DNA of 64,000 nucleotides from Tupaia tana (lineage: Eukaryota; Chordata; Mammalia; Scandentia; Tupaiidae). The stretch is taken from assembly GCA_026018925.1 (NCBI GenBank), contig JAKSZU010000013.1:78295791-78359790 (forward strand), read 5' to 3'. Shown here piece after piece: positions 45,316 through 58,145 of this stretch. A program made the translations under genes and the position numbers. The notes beneath the pieces are model-generated. The model was not told the DNA's origin. It did not search any database and saw only the letters and a list, made by a program, of their open reading frames with translations. Position 1 is the first letter of the stretch, and the number at the start of each line of letters is the position of its first letter.

Positions 45316-46435
45316 AACAATTTTTGAGAAAAATGTATAAATTCATGCCTTTTGCCACCCCCCCCCCCGCCCCATCCCCCGTCTTCAGTTCAGGTGCATA
45401 CTTGGAGAAAATTCAGAAAGTAAGGCATGAAGAAAGGTTATAAATCATTCACGTAAAGTTGGAGGATGTTGAACATCCCTGGGAATTCATCAATCCTAAT
45501 TTAATAGGAGTGGGAGATGTTTCACATTTCAAATTCTGGCTTTCTGGTTTTCGAGGGGAATGCTGTATTGACCAATTGTTCATGCCCAACATTTTCTCCC
45601 CCCTTTTCATCTGTGAATAGAAATCTCATTGATGTTGGGAGATGTTCATAGACATTGAAAGCATTTCACTTTGTTGTCTAAAGAAGCCTTTGTCCTGAAG
45701 GCATGAGATTATTCTTTCACATGAGGTGGAAAGGAAAATAAGAAAGCCTCCTTCTGTCCTTGGGCTCACATTGTAGGAACTCTTTCTTGCAGCAATAAAA
45801 GCCTTTGGAAGAGACCTTTCATTATAAGGGTTTCGTGTTAAGTACTGCACATAGGGACGGAAGCTAAATCCCAATTTACTCAGCTGTATTTCCCAAGATT
45901 TGTTCCCTTGCAGCATAGGAGCTCTGTGTAAGCTCCATCAGGCTACTGCAGACCAAGCCAGAGGATTTGAATATTAATGCCATTCAGGTTTCCTTTTAGA
46001 GGAAGCCCTCTTACTCACAATAGTGAGACACTGCCTGCAAGCCTATGACTGAACACGAGAATAAAGAGTTCAGAGTGTACCAGTACAAGGAAAAATCAAG
46101 AAAATGAACACAAATCGTGCCCAACCTGTCTCATCTTCTCCCACTCAGGGTGTGGAGAATGCCTTCTGCAGGGACGTGCTCATTCTGTAATGAAGGCTCG
46201 TCATTCAGAAGCCAGACTAAAATCAGTTTGCCATGTAGTCAGATACATTCTTGATGCGATTCTGAGTCTCATGAAAGAATGTTGCAGATTCTTTCCACTC
46301 ACATCAAGCATCTAAATGTTGATCTGGAGAAACAAAGAAATGGAAAAGGAAAAATGTGTTTGTTGTCAAATTGAAATACCACGTTTTGGTGTTTTGCTGG
46401 TTGATGTATCTGTAATTCTCATCTGCCATTCCTTC
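45316..46435. other. Single-copy-looking sequence with a C-rich run
   Basis: A pyrimidine tract of C runs sits at 45356-45380. No gene or other repeat recognised. Confidence 0.45.
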
Positions 46436-46436
46436 C

Positions 46437-46475
46437 TTGTGTGTTGTGTGTGTGTGTGTATGTGTGTGTGTGTGT
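46437..46475. repeat. (TG)n microsatellite
   Basis: TG repeats with one TA interruption. The 121-residue frame that crosses it starts in the repeat. Confidence 0.9.
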
Positions 46476-46967
46476 CTAATTTTCCCCTCCAAACCTGCAA
46501 AACATTGCAAAACTAGATTTAAATATTTCAGGCGGACTGCACCCAGCATTTGCATTCCTCTGACTCATTCAGAGAAAAGACATCTGAGCAGAAATACAGC
46601 AGATAAAAGAGAAACCATTAATCCAAGGAAGATTACTGGCACAGAATCTTTATCCTGTATCCTTCCTGAAATGAGACAAAGATCTCACTATGTACATCCC
46701 TCTGGCTTAGCTTCAGATAGTAAGCAGTATAGAAGTGTAGACATGGTCCTTTTTAAAGGCATACTGCAGTGTCTGAATTCTAAAGCATTACCCTTCTGTT
46801 AGATTCTGCTTTCTGGAGTGTCTTACCTTCTTTCCCAGAGTCATCTGCCTTCTTTTCATTCCTTCCATGGTAGCTTTCTACCTGAAAAGCTCTTCCCAGG
46901 ATGTTAGAGTAGACTTTTAAAAGACCACTGTGTGATGTCCAGGGTAGTACTGTGTGTTTGTGTATAT

Positions 46968-46968
46968 T

Positions 46969-47000
<32 letters not shown>

Positions 47001-47001
47001 C
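46968..47001. repeat. (TA)n(GA)n microsatellite
   Basis: TA repeats running straight into GA repeats. Confidence 0.9.
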
Positions 47002-47059
47002 TTGGAAACATCCTGCCTTTTTAGTTAAAGGCAAACACAGTAGTAGTAGTCATGACCAC

Positions 47060-47290
47060 TGACATTTTTTGAGTATCTATGGCATTAGACCAGACATTAT
47101 TCAGAAATTACCTTATTTAAGTCCCAAAACAATCTAAATGTTAAGAGATAACTCAAAAGTTTGTTATTAATTAGAATTTACATGTTGCAGATGAAGAAAT
47201 AGATGCATAGAGAGGGTCAGAAATTTGCCCAAAGATAAATAGTTAATGGGTCTCTGGATTTGAATTCAGGTCTGAGTCAAGGCCTTAAAT
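47060..47290 (-). repeat. MIR SINE fragment
   Basis: Inverted MIR: 'gagtatctatggcattagac', 'gcagatgaagaaatagatgc', 'gaaatttgcccaaagataaa', 'ggatttgaattcaggtctga'. Confidence 0.65.
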
Positions 47291-47439
47291 GATTTTCAAT
47301 ATATTATCCTGCTACCGTAGTTTCCAAGAGTCCAATTAAGTTAATAGTCATCTTTAATGTTTCCCCATTTATCAATTCCACTCCAGATGGGTGAGAATAT
47401 GTACAGTTATGAAGGTCTAACGCATAAGGCATTTATTCA

Positions 47440-47690
47440 TTGATTAATTTTTTCTTTGTTTATGATAGAACATGTGCATACACATGTGAGAATGAGATAC
47501 TAACACCCTCCACAGGTCTGTTCATCCTGCTATCTCCTTTTTCTAGTCTTCTAGCCCCTCAGAACTTGGGTATTCACACATGTGATCAATATGTTTCAAG
47601 CTGACTGGGCTGAGGATTTGAACCACCATTGTCATATGAGATTTGGCTTCTCTAGAGCAATACATTACCACTGGACCCTGGAGCCAGCCC
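47440..47690 (-). repeat. SINE-C copy
   Basis: 'aacatgtgcatacacatgtg', 'atgtttcaagctgactgggc', 'ggatttgaaccaccattgtc', 'ccactggaccctggagccag' as inverted head. Old. Confidence 0.65.
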
Positions 47691-49939
47691 ACAAATGAGG
47701 TGTCTAATGAGCAATCTCCAAGTTTAACAACTCTCAGTGTCATTTCCTAATGAGTCACCCCAGTCTATGGGTCAAGCCCAATGCCCCTAATTCTTGCTGA
47801 CAGTCAGAAGCTCTGGTCCTTACTCTTCACACAAAGAGACATTTTTACTCTGAGTGTCCTATAGTGAAGGCAGTACCAAGTCGAATCTCCCATTGAGAAG
47901 TCACACTGATCTGAGGTAGCTCTGGGCACTATAATTATCTCCATCTTTATGTATCAGAAAGGTGTTATCAAATCAGATATGCTGAAACCCTCAGGCCCTC
48001 TATGCCTCTATAAATGGAAGAGATGGAGAGGATAAGGATGACAATTTAAAGAAGTAGTTGGCAAAGGGAGGAGCCAGATAGTAAATATTTTAAGCTTTGC
48101 TGGCCACATGGTCTCTGTCCTTAAACACTAAGCTCTGTCATTGTAGTGAAAAGCAGCTATAGATAATACATACAGGAATGAGTGTGGCTGTGTCCCAATA
48201 AAGCTTTATTTACAAACATAAGCAAAGCACTAGATATGGAATGTGGGTGTAATTTGCTGACTCCAGATTTCATGGAAGTTGAGCCAAGTATTTTGAACAG
48301 GAATGATAGTCAGAAGCTGTTCATCCCATTTTTTGTTTCAATGGACCTTTTAAACCTAAGGTAAATAAATTGTGGGCAGTATTCAGTATTTCTGGTCATG
48401 GTCCCTTTTCAAGATTAGTAGAAAAACATAAGGCAAGATGGCAATGATGATGATAATGACGATGATTGTAAAACAATGTGTTATTCACAAACGTCTGAAA
48501 TTGATGTAAGCCATTTTCTCTTTCTTAAGCAATAATTGGAAGTCAAATTCGTCTATGACCACTATGCCTGCTAAATTGGCAGTGGTCACTGGACATTTTA
48601 AAAATAATTTATTTTCATGTTGCAACAATAGTAAAACCTACTGTGTCCAATTAAATCTCCACTTACTACAGCCCATTGAGCGCGATCGCTTTCTGGAGAT
48701 AGATCCATGTCCTGGTGACCTTATCTTCCTATACTTTGCATTCGGCTATGAAATTAAATTGCAGGAAATGATTCAGTTTTGAATCATTCCATTAAAAAAG
48801 GCAAAACCCCGAAGTTCTCCTATGAGTGACAAACACGTGAACTGTTTTGCAGATGAGAAACATTGGTTCTGATAGCAGGTTGTGTACACTAGTGCAGAGG
48901 CCCTAACGTCTCCAGGCCTGGTGGGCTGCATGCTTTCAGATTTACTTCAGCTAGATTTTATTTTCAACAAAGGCTCTTATTCAGATAAAGGGAGTTTGCC
49001 TTTCTCATTTCCTGGGAGACTTTTTATTTTATTATTTTTTTTTTTAAGTTCTCTGGAAAGGATTCTTCTTGAGGCATTCTCAGTCTAACTTCTTCTGGTT
49101 AAGAAACTGAAGAACAACATTAAAACTTGAGGTTATGGAGAGTTATGCCAACAGGGACTGAACCAAGATTATTTTGTTGATTTAAACTGACAGAAAGGTG
49201 AGGTCAGAGTAAAATCTTGTTTCTCCTGTAATTTAGAGGCTAGGAACCGTGATGGCTTTTTTCCCCTAATAATGTTCAAATTATCCATTCAGAATGATTT
49301 GATTTCAGGTTTGAAGCTGGAGATCGCAGTAATAATCTTTCTCAGTATGAAGCACTTATTTACAGAGTAGTCTTTGCCATTTTTAATTGCACTTTCCCCT
49401 CATGCCCTTATTAATTATCTCTCTAGTTCCTCTTAGGTCTTGTCACGATGCCAAATATTGAAATGGAAAGGTTTATTTATTTCCAAAGACATTCAAAAGA
49501 GGACATATTTTACAACTTGCTGTATCTACTCTTAAAGGGGTCATACTTTCAGGAGGCAAAAAGGTGCTTCATGCCAACTGCTCCCCTTCACCCCAAGATT
49601 TCCTGTTGGGACTGCACTCTTGGGACTGTTGCGTGGTGGGGACATCCTTGGAAACCTCACAAAATGAGATGTTTTGTGAACTTAGAGAAGCTGCAGCTTC
49701 CGATTACGACACTCCTTCCTCAGTAATGGTTAGCAGCTCCCAAATGCTACTAGGATTAAATTCCATTTCTTCTAATATGACCCCAGTCTATTTTCCTCTA
49801 TTTTGCTCTTCTCAACCAAACAAGACCCCTTAATGAGTCAAAACTGGGCCGAATACTTTTCTGTCTCAGTATTCATGTCATATTTTCCATTTAAAAGGAC
49901 CTGTTCATGTGCCAGTCTGTTGAAATCTTACATGTTGCT
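47691..49939. other. Mostly single-copy sequence with a CpG-containing block
   Basis: No gene confirmed. 48672-48714 is a short CpG-keeping block flanked by an AG acceptor-like and a GT donor-like dinucleotide (see findings). Microsatellite-like GATGAT repeats occur at about 48446-48466. Confidence 0.45.
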
Positions 49940-50120
49940 TGTTTTTAAAGAATGATTTAATTTAATTTTATTCATTGTCATTATTTTTATTTTTATTTTT
50001 GAAGCTAACCAGAGAGAGACAGAAGAAAAGTGAGACAGCAAGCTGCCAGGTCTGGGACTCGGACTGCAGTCAGCCATGTGAAGTCCAGCCATCTTCACTA
50101 CTACACCACCTGCCAGCCCC
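49940..50120 (-). repeat. SINE-B copy
   Basis: 'tttttgaagctaaccagaga', 'tctgggactcggactgcagt', 'ctacaccacctgccagcccc'. It is the last recognisable young SINE before the SINE-free stretch that ends at 58.1 kb. Confidence 0.8.
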
Positions 50121-50284
50121 ACATGTAACTCTTACAAGTTTGTTGAATTTTTTTTTTTTAATGAAGCCTTTTATCAGAGCTCCTCTGATTCTGCAGAGTA
50201 CTTGATTATACTTCTTTTGTGGAGGTTCTCTTGTTCTGCTTTAAATGATAACTATTAGCAATCTTGTCTTAACTGTCTCAACTT

Positions 50285-50400
50285 AATTGGAAACTCTTTG
50301 AGGGTAAGCAAGTACAGTTTCATTATTGTAGTCCTCCAGAACTTTGAAAGTGTTGTATAGGGTAGGGTTCTTACTCAGGTTTGATGAATTCGGTATAATA
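50285..50400 (+). repeat. L2 LINE 3' fragment (probable)
   Basis: 'ggaaactctttgagggtaag' and 'aggtttgatgaattcggtat' weakly resemble the L2 end. Confidence 0.4.
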
Positions 50401-50640
50401 AAATATTTCAGTTTAATTCCTGATGATCTATTCTAGAAAAGGTTGACAATAAAACAGCTTTTTTGAAAGGATGGGTCTGATTGTCCTACCTGGGCTTTGA
50501 ATACACCAGGGAATTAAACAAGGTCAGAAACAAATTTGATCCTAAAACTTATTGGGAGTAGCAACACCATATTTAGAAAATACCATTGCTCATCTCTAGG
50601 TGACAGGGACATGAGAAAATGAGAACTGCTGACAGTAAAC

Positions 50641-50668
50641 CAAAAAAAAAAAAAAAAAAAAAAAAAAA
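50641..50668. repeat. Poly(A) run
   Basis: Nearly pure run of A with no recognisable SINE or L1 attached. Confidence 0.9.
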
Positions 50669-51083
50669 TCTCTGTGGCTGAGAGGCAATATGGGCTGTAG
50701 ATAACTAAAGGGCTATTTATTTATTTATTTATTTTCATTTAACATATTTGTAAATTATGGAAGAAACAATTTGAAGTTATCTCTGTAATGTTTTGAGATT
50801 GACACTAACCTTGGACAAAAATATTCTTAGCAATGTTAGAGATGAGTGTTGCTCAGAAGAGGCAACTTTTATGTTTTGCTCTTTCAAAATTATTCTAATA
50901 CTCCAACTTACTCTTCCCTATCTAACTCGCAGAGCGGTTGAATGTCTTCTAACTGAATGATCTCGGCAGGGCGTCCTGAGCTTCTTAGGAGGTTAGCATT
51001 CCAGCAAACATTTGGCTTAGAGAGTTCCTAAAACAATGACATGTGCTCTGAAGGCAGTTACAATTTAAGAAGCCAGAGAAGCG

Positions 51084-51086
<3 letters not shown>

Positions 51087-51124
<38 letters not shown>

Positions 51125-51133
51125 TGTGTGTGT
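51087..51133. repeat. (TG)n microsatellite
   Basis: About 18 TG units, then a TC interruption and more TG. Confidence 0.95.
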
Positions 51134-51627
51134 TGCACTCTGGAATGTGAGAGCTAGTGTTCTCTCTAGCAATTTGTTTTTCTCTCTCACAGTGATTACA
51201 CACTCAGATTCAATTTGTAGTAGAGTGCATATTCCGTTCTTCTCAGAATAATTTAAAGGAAACTAACCATTCCTTCCTTCATGAGTCAGTTTCCTAGTTG
51301 TGATTGTAGAAAGAAGTGACCTCTCAGAGAAACAGATGAAATGACAGATTTTCCTTTTTCAAATGGATGTACGATTTCTGCAATATTCGGACTCATCAGC
51401 TGAGTAGATTTCCTTTTTGTGTGTATGTTTTAAATGACCAGTCATAGTCGTATGTTAATAATCAATCTGCCCATTGATCTCCAAAGACATATTTTCTTTC
51501 CAAATGTGCTGACTAGTGTGTTTAATGCAATTTTATCTTTGTTCTTGGTGTGGAGAGGAAAGAGAGCACAGTCACAGATTTGTGGGATCTGTTTGTTGTT
51601 GACATCTTTAAAGCTTTCATTATATGA

Positions 51628-51745
51628 GGGATCTTCAAAAAGTTAATGGAAAAATGTATTATGAAAAAAACTGCATGGATTTAAAAATATTTTTTGGATC
51701 AGAATAAACCCATACATTAATTCTATCTTTCCAGAAACTTTAAGG
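51628..51745. mobile_element. Mariner-like MITE
   Basis: Left end 'gatcttcaaaaagttaatgg' and right end 'tttccagaaactttaaggat' are imperfect inverted repeats. Inside is 'tttttggatcagaataaacc', matching the 'tttttgcaccaaaataaact' of the copy at 19.1 kb. Non-autonomous, about 118 bases. Confidence 0.6.
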
Positions 51746-51764
51746 ATCTATTCCTTCATCCATC

Positions 51765-51860
51765 ATCCTTCCATTCATCAAATATTTAACATCTAACTTT
51801 ATTATATACCAGGCTCTGTGCTAGGAGCTGAGAAGTATCTCTAAAAAAAAAGTTAAGACC
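51765..51860 (+). repeat. Ancient mammalian repeat fragment
   Basis: 'ttccattcatcaaatattta' and 'ataccaggctctgtgctagg' match the start of the old 'attgagcacctactatgtgcc' repeat seen at 5.1 and 20.2 kb. Confidence 0.5.
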
Positions 51861-54800
51861 TCATGGGAGACAAAAAAAGAATGATTTTCAGGGAAAAAAG
51901 CTTCATACAGTTCCCTGATAACTCCCCTTTCAGAACTACTGTGGTCTGCTATTGGCCTCATAGAAACTCTCTTCCCTCTTTCTAACCCCCCAGCCCCAAA
52001 GACCTTTGTGTGCCTTAGAGGTTAGCCCACAGATGTGGCCCTAGGACGCTCTCCCCTTTATCTACATTGTACTTACAAGAGATGGAGGCACATGGGCTCT
52101 TTATAATTTTTTTCCTTTTTCTTTTTTGATTAGCATCTGCACAAATGGCCTCAGTTCATTGCTTTACACTAACTAATCCGGCTTGTTAAGACGGAAATTG
52201 TCATCCACAAGTTGTTATTAGCAGGCTTCTAAAGGAAGAGGGTCTCAGTCAAAGCAGGGAGGGCTTTGGAGAAAGGTTATATAATATAATATGTTCTTCA
52301 GGCGCCATACGAGAGGGAGACAATGCTGCCTCCCAGGACCTGTTCTCAAGTGCTACTTTACAGGCTTACATAGTCCTGCCTATTCTACCTCATGAAAAGG
52401 GAGATCCAATCATTGCTTTCTGGAAACTATTCTCCTCATCTCTTTGGCTGTCATATGTATTTAACAGTAGTGCCCTCAAGGACAATGGGGTGGGTAAGCG
52501 TGCTAGGGGGCTCCAGCCTACAGCCTGTAGTTTTTCATTTCACATTGCCAGGATTGCTAAGAATGGTCGTCTTTGTTTCCATTTTGAGTCATGGCTGAAT
52601 TCTTATATGTTGTCTGATCTTCAAGCTCAAATACCCAAGGGACCAGGCAGCTGTGAATCAGCCCTGTGTGTCTGTATGTGTGTGTTTGCTAGCAGGTACC
52701 ATAGCAAAGAAGACAGTATACTTTTCCTTATTTCTTTAAATCGATAGGGATTTGGAGGAAAAGACTTTAATAAAATAGAATCGTGACTGATTATTTTCCT
52801 CTTTCCTAGTACTGCTGTAAAATCAGGTTATGAATAGCATGAAGGAAAAAAAAATATGTATATATATAAATGTATAAAACCCTTTTCTAACATGGTCCTG
52901 TGGGTTTAAACCCAAACCTTAGGTTTATAATGAGAGCTCCATGTGTATATACTAACCTCCACCTTATGAGATGGATCTCCTTTCTGATTGTGGAGTATAA
53001 AGAAATCTTCCACATGCTTTCACTTATTGGGAAGGTACATAGTTGCTTATCTGTTGTTTTTCTTCCACATAGTCTACATTATGATTTGGAAATTCGACAT
53101 CATGTATTTTTTTCCCCTAGGCCAGATGTTTTATCCTGCTATGTTAAGTCATCTTGACATGTTGCCATGAAATGGAAACAACTGCTAGTTTTAATATTGC
53201 TCCATATCTTTATTACAAGATACGTCTCATGCATCTTAATTCCTCATATTCTCCCTCGCTGTTGTTCTCTGATCTTCTTCATCCCAACCCCCTTTACTCT
53301 TGAAGAAGGCATATTGTAATTGTATGACAGTCGCTCCCAGTAGCTAAAGAGGTTCTAGATAGCATAATGAATATGCAGCGCATTATCTCCCAGGATGTGT
53401 GCCTGTGTCTTTAATCACAGCTGGAATGCAAAATCGGGCTCCACCTTTCAACTCTATCTCCATCACGCTGAGAGAGTGAGAGAGAGCAAGACGAGACTGC
53501 TAGACAGCTCGAAAGAGATTGCAGCTCAGATGTCCTGAAAAACAGCAAATCCCTCAGACCTGGCAGATTCCGTTACCATGAGAACTGCAGATATTTCCAT
53601 TGTGATGGTTTGCTCCAGCAGCCATCTGTTACACCCATTTGATTAGGAAGTACAGTTCAGCTTGTATGGGATTTTCATCACACCTCATCCCAGGGCAGTA
53701 TACAGAGGCGCTTGCTTTTTTATATGCTAAACTCCAAGGCTTCAAAGTACTGTAATTTACCGAGGCGGAGGGCATTTAATGAAATGGTATGAGAAGGTCA
53801 CTAAAGACCAAAGCTCTGAGAAGAAATACACACAGGAGATGTAAGAGAGGATTAGACTCTCCAGCAGAAATGCAACCAACTCAGAGAAAATTAACCATAG
53901 TTAGCATAGTTTCCTTCTCTTGATGGAGGGAAGAAAAACGAAGACCTAGGTTCTGAGACCATGCATCCAGCAAGGAGGAAGATGTTTTTGTGTAGTCATG
54001 GCACGAATACTTCCAGAGCAGTATCTCTCTCTCTCAGAACTCAAGGACAGTCAAAAGAAATGGAGAAAAGGGTAGTGCCTCCAACACGTCTCATCAGTTG
54101 AGATGAATCCACTGTATAAAGATTACATTAGCTCTAAAAATTTTATTATGCCATCTAACTTTTCTGTAGACACAAAACGACCTTAAAAGTTCCTTGAAGC
54201 GGTGCTGTAATTTACAGATTTAAACCAGTTATTTGGACTAGTTGCCCCTCTGTGTATTTTTGTGGGGGAGGAAATGCTGATGGTACATCATATGGACATA
54301 AAAATAGGAATTCTTTTCAATTAAGACTCTCCAAATACCCTTCCCGAGTGGTAGGCTCTCTACGTCCAGACTTCCTAGAGGGTTGGTGTGGTCCAGGAGG
54401 AGCTACCTAGAGTGTCTTAAATCGACTGGAGCCCTTATAAACCTGGGAAGCTAATTAAATGCTTACACACAGACATGAATTTGTGATTGCTGCACAGGGG
54501 CCCTTGACGTGGCCTCCCTTTGTTTCCTAGTCTGCATTTTCTGGGATGGACTCTGATAATATATCACTCAGGTTGGGCAAGAGCAGCCAAAATTCCCAAA
54601 CTTGCTAAGTTTGCACGTCCCATTAAGTCCCATGTTATCTGTTGGTTTGGTTTCTAGGCAACTTTTCTTTCCTTATCTGATGGCACTGGGGGGCTGGAGA
54701 ACTTTTTACCCACGCTCATTTCCTGGCCTGGTGTCAAGTTGCCATCCAGGGAGGCCGGGATGTCAGCAGGCACCAGGGAACTCACTCCCTGCTTTAATGC

Positions 54801-57699
54801 CAATGATACATTTCTAGTGTGCATGAAAAAAATATTTATGATGCTTGTTAAAGATGCTAAGGCAGCCTTTATAAGGGGTGACTGGTAGAGGGACCACGAC
54901 AATGGGATCTTGCAGAAGGGGAGAGAAATTGGATTTAATGGGGACCCCGATAAGGACAAGTGGGGACATATAACTAAAGAACAGGGTCAAGGGGTAAGTA
55001 GATGGAGAATTACTAAGAGGAAACTTTGGGGGTCAGGGAATTCTTGCTAGACTAACTCACAGGATTCTTGCTGAAGGCAGAGGAGGGAAATAAGATATTT
55101 GGGGTGGTCAGATACAAAGGGTTCAGATTTTTGCTAAACTGATTTAGCAAGATCCTTGTCCAACCTGGATTCTAGAGGACAGAGAGGGAAGCCCAGAAAG
55201 AACTCAGATTCCCAGAGGAATCTGACTCAACTTTGGTCACAGAAGAGAGTCTTTGTCTCTGGTCAGATAAAATCAGTGACCAGGATTTTGGAGATTAAAA
55301 ATTGGAACAAGAGTTTGCCCTTTATTTGCCTTCATGTAGTGGAATCTTTTCTTCTGCTATGGAAAAGCATGAACTTCATAGAGAGGATCTGCGTTTTCCT
55401 TGAATGAGGAATCAACTAGTTTTGCCAGCAACTAAAGGGACAAATGAATCACAGCCCTGCCCTTGAGAATCAATGGCCAGAAGGCTCCTCCTCCATCTGC
55501 AGCAAAGCCTCACACAGCAGATCCTGTGGTGGTATTGGCTTTCCCAAGCCCTCAGTCCTGCACCCTGGCGCTTGCCCTTCTCGAAGGCTTTTGAGGCAGG
55601 ATTCTGGCTTTGTGAACACTGTCTTTGAAAGGCAGCAGATGCAATGGGAGCCTGAATCAAAACAATAAATACCATTCAGGTTTCTTGCTTCAAACTTCTT
55701 ATAGGGATGCCTTTGTTACTGGAAACCAAAATGTTTCCACCTTTTCTCGCCTCTCCCCCCCAGACCCCTTACAGCTAGGATCTTAACCACCTTTGGAAAG
55801 CAAAGATTAAGTACATGAGGACACACAAGAGAAAGGGAAGCAAAGGTACCCCTCACTTCAGTAAGAAGGTGGGGCAGGGAGTTTTTGGGGAAGAGAATAA
55901 ATTTTAGTTGAAGCCGGAAGAAAAACAGCCCTCGGAGGGGAGCGCTAGCTAGAAATCTTCTCCTCTGAGCGGGATGTTAACAGTGGCACCTTCTGACTTA
56001 ATGTGGCATCTTTCTTCATCGTTATCAATCTCATGAGAGCTTTCCTGCCATCTGTACCATTGCTGCTTCGGGCTCCCATATGAAAGTCCAATCTGGCAGC
56101 ATAAATACTGGCTAATGAAGAGTAGGTGTCTGAGTGACTGGGAGAGAAGTGATCCTCTGTCAATGATGGAGCAGAATTCATTCATTTGAAAAAAAAATCT
56201 GCATTTATATAGCCATTCAAGAAGAAATCTCTCCCTTTCTCTTCTTCCCCCTCCCTGCTCTCTCAACCTCCTTTCTCATTTTCTTCCTGTGTTCCTCATT
56301 TAACTCCTATGTTAGTGGAGTTCGCATGAAAGTCAGCATAAAAATGGTCTTTGCCTAGAATGTTATACCTTGGAGATTAAAAATAGGAGCGCGATGTGGA
56401 CTTGCCGACATGTGGTGGGCTATTTTTCTCCCTTTCAGTGGGAACGCTATAACTACACAGATTAGCAAAACTTGTGCAAGAATGGATGTAAAACAGATTT
56501 ATCTCTGTGTCAGCTTTATCTGATCCATTTGGTCTTGCAGAGCTTGGATGGCTTCCTTTGTTACAATAACCAGCTTTCAAACATCTATATCCTTAGGGTA
56601 TTAAATGTCAGCCTCCGATGTACCAGTTGAGGATAGAAGGTTGACAATCGGGGGCTGGAGGAATACTCTGTGCATGCACAAGAAAGGAGCCATGGGTGCA
56701 CCCTGGCTGGCTTCTGGGATGACTTGCAGGAACTTCTACCACCTCCGTGCATCACTGCAGCACCGTGGAGGTGTGCTGAAGCTTGTGACAGCCATTAATA
56801 TCCTTTACAAAGAATTCAAACAGATTTCCTGTCACTGACAAGGACAGATTTGTTAGAGGTCTCTCAAGGAAATGGACAATAACTAATTAATTGAGCGCTC
56901 CATGACTTTCTATGCTGTCGTTTTTCATTTATCTGTTCTAGTTTCCCACCACACTGGTCTAGCTCTTCTTTTTCTTTCTTTCCTTTGTTTCCTTCCTTGA
57001 TCTAACATGGTTCATTATTTCTTTTTTTTTTTCTCCTCTTGTCTCATTTTCTTCCAGATTTTTTTCTCCCCCTTAAATAGAATCTATATTTGAAAAACAA
57101 TGCCTAATAGGGTACACATACACACAGATTTTTTCCAGGAATATGGGTACATTTCTTCTTCTGCGTCTGAGAATGGCCATCTGTAAGGGTTGAAAGGAGC
57201 CCCAGAAGATCCCTGTTTTTACTAGATGCATAAATCATCTTTAACATTCTTGACAAGGGATTGCAAAGCTTTTGTTAAAAAAATAACATTATATATAGTA
57301 ACTAAAGTGGTACATTATTATTATTATTATTATCATCATCAGTCAGGAATGACATGCTATATATGCTGTAGAAAAATAAGGAACCATATCAGTGTCTCAA
57401 ATTAGAGGAAAATGATTGAGTACCCTTTTAATAAGTGAATTTCCTCAGAATCTGCTAACATTTCTGTGGATCTTGAATGCCAGTGTAGCTATTGCCATAC
57501 CCTTCTCCTAACTGGGCTCCCTGGCTCATGAGGTTGGAACAGGACTCCAGTGAGCTCAAGTCTTTCATTCCCTCTTCAGAATCTTCTGTTCACAGAAAAT
57601 CAGAATTCCTCAATATGCCTGCTCTAATCTACCTCTTTTTTCATGCCATTTATGTAAACAGAGGGCATGGAGTAAGGGGTGGGTCTAGATAGAAGGAAA
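51861..57699. other. Repeat-poor single-copy sequence
   Basis: No SINE, L1 or LTR recognised in nearly 6 kb. Microsatellites are minor (ATT at about 57317-57336). Several CpG-containing, low-complexity-free blocks (53380-53760, 54440-54560, 56370-56640) look like candidates for conserved non-coding sequence. No gene or exon could be supported. Confidence 0.5.
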
Positions 57700-57880
57700 C
57701 AGAACTGGAATAGAATCTTGGCTCTGCCACTTTCTTTGTGTTTACAGGCTTTAGTCATCATTGAGCCTCTTGAGGCCTCAATTCTGCCATCTGAAAAGTG
57801 GGGATACCAGTATCTTGAATCACAGTAAATTTATTGTGAGAATCAAATCAAGTAAGTCTGTGGAGTGTTGGAAACGTGAC
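57700..57880 (+). repeat. MIR SINE
   Basis: 'tcttggctctgccactttct', 'gcctcaattctgccatctga', 'aaagtggggataccagtatc' and 'gtgagaatcaaatcaagtaa' in the MIR order. Confidence 0.75.
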
Positions 57881-58125
57881 TGACTCTAGGATGATCAACT
57901 GTCCTAGTCTGCCTAGGAGTGATGGGTTGCTTGGGACTTGGGACTTTCAGTGCTAAAAACAGGAAAATCCTGGAAAATCTGCGGTTGGTCATCCACTTCA
58001 GGGCAACTCATCCCTGTCAAGAGATCCCAGACCCAGGTTAAACAAGTAGCTCAGAAGTTGGTGGAACATTCTCCATGGTTGAAGAATCTTGCTTTCTTCT
58101 GTGGTCTAGTTGCTTGCCCTATTTT
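57881..58125. other. Unassigned sequence
   Basis: No gene or repeat recognised. Confidence 0.4.
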
Positions 58126-58145
58126 GGATCTTTGGATTCTTTTTT

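Noticed and set aside
46437..46802. 121-residue plus-strand frame
   Set aside because: Starts in a TG microsatellite; the remainder has no recognisable domain, and no splice or promoter support.
48446..48466. GATGAT repeat as an Asp-rich coding run
   Set aside because: No open frame extends on both sides; it is a short microsatellite.
55949..56266. 105-residue minus-strand frame in the repeat-poor stretch
   Set aside because: No motif, overlapping alternative frame of equal quality, and no splice-site evidence; chance frame is the simpler reading.
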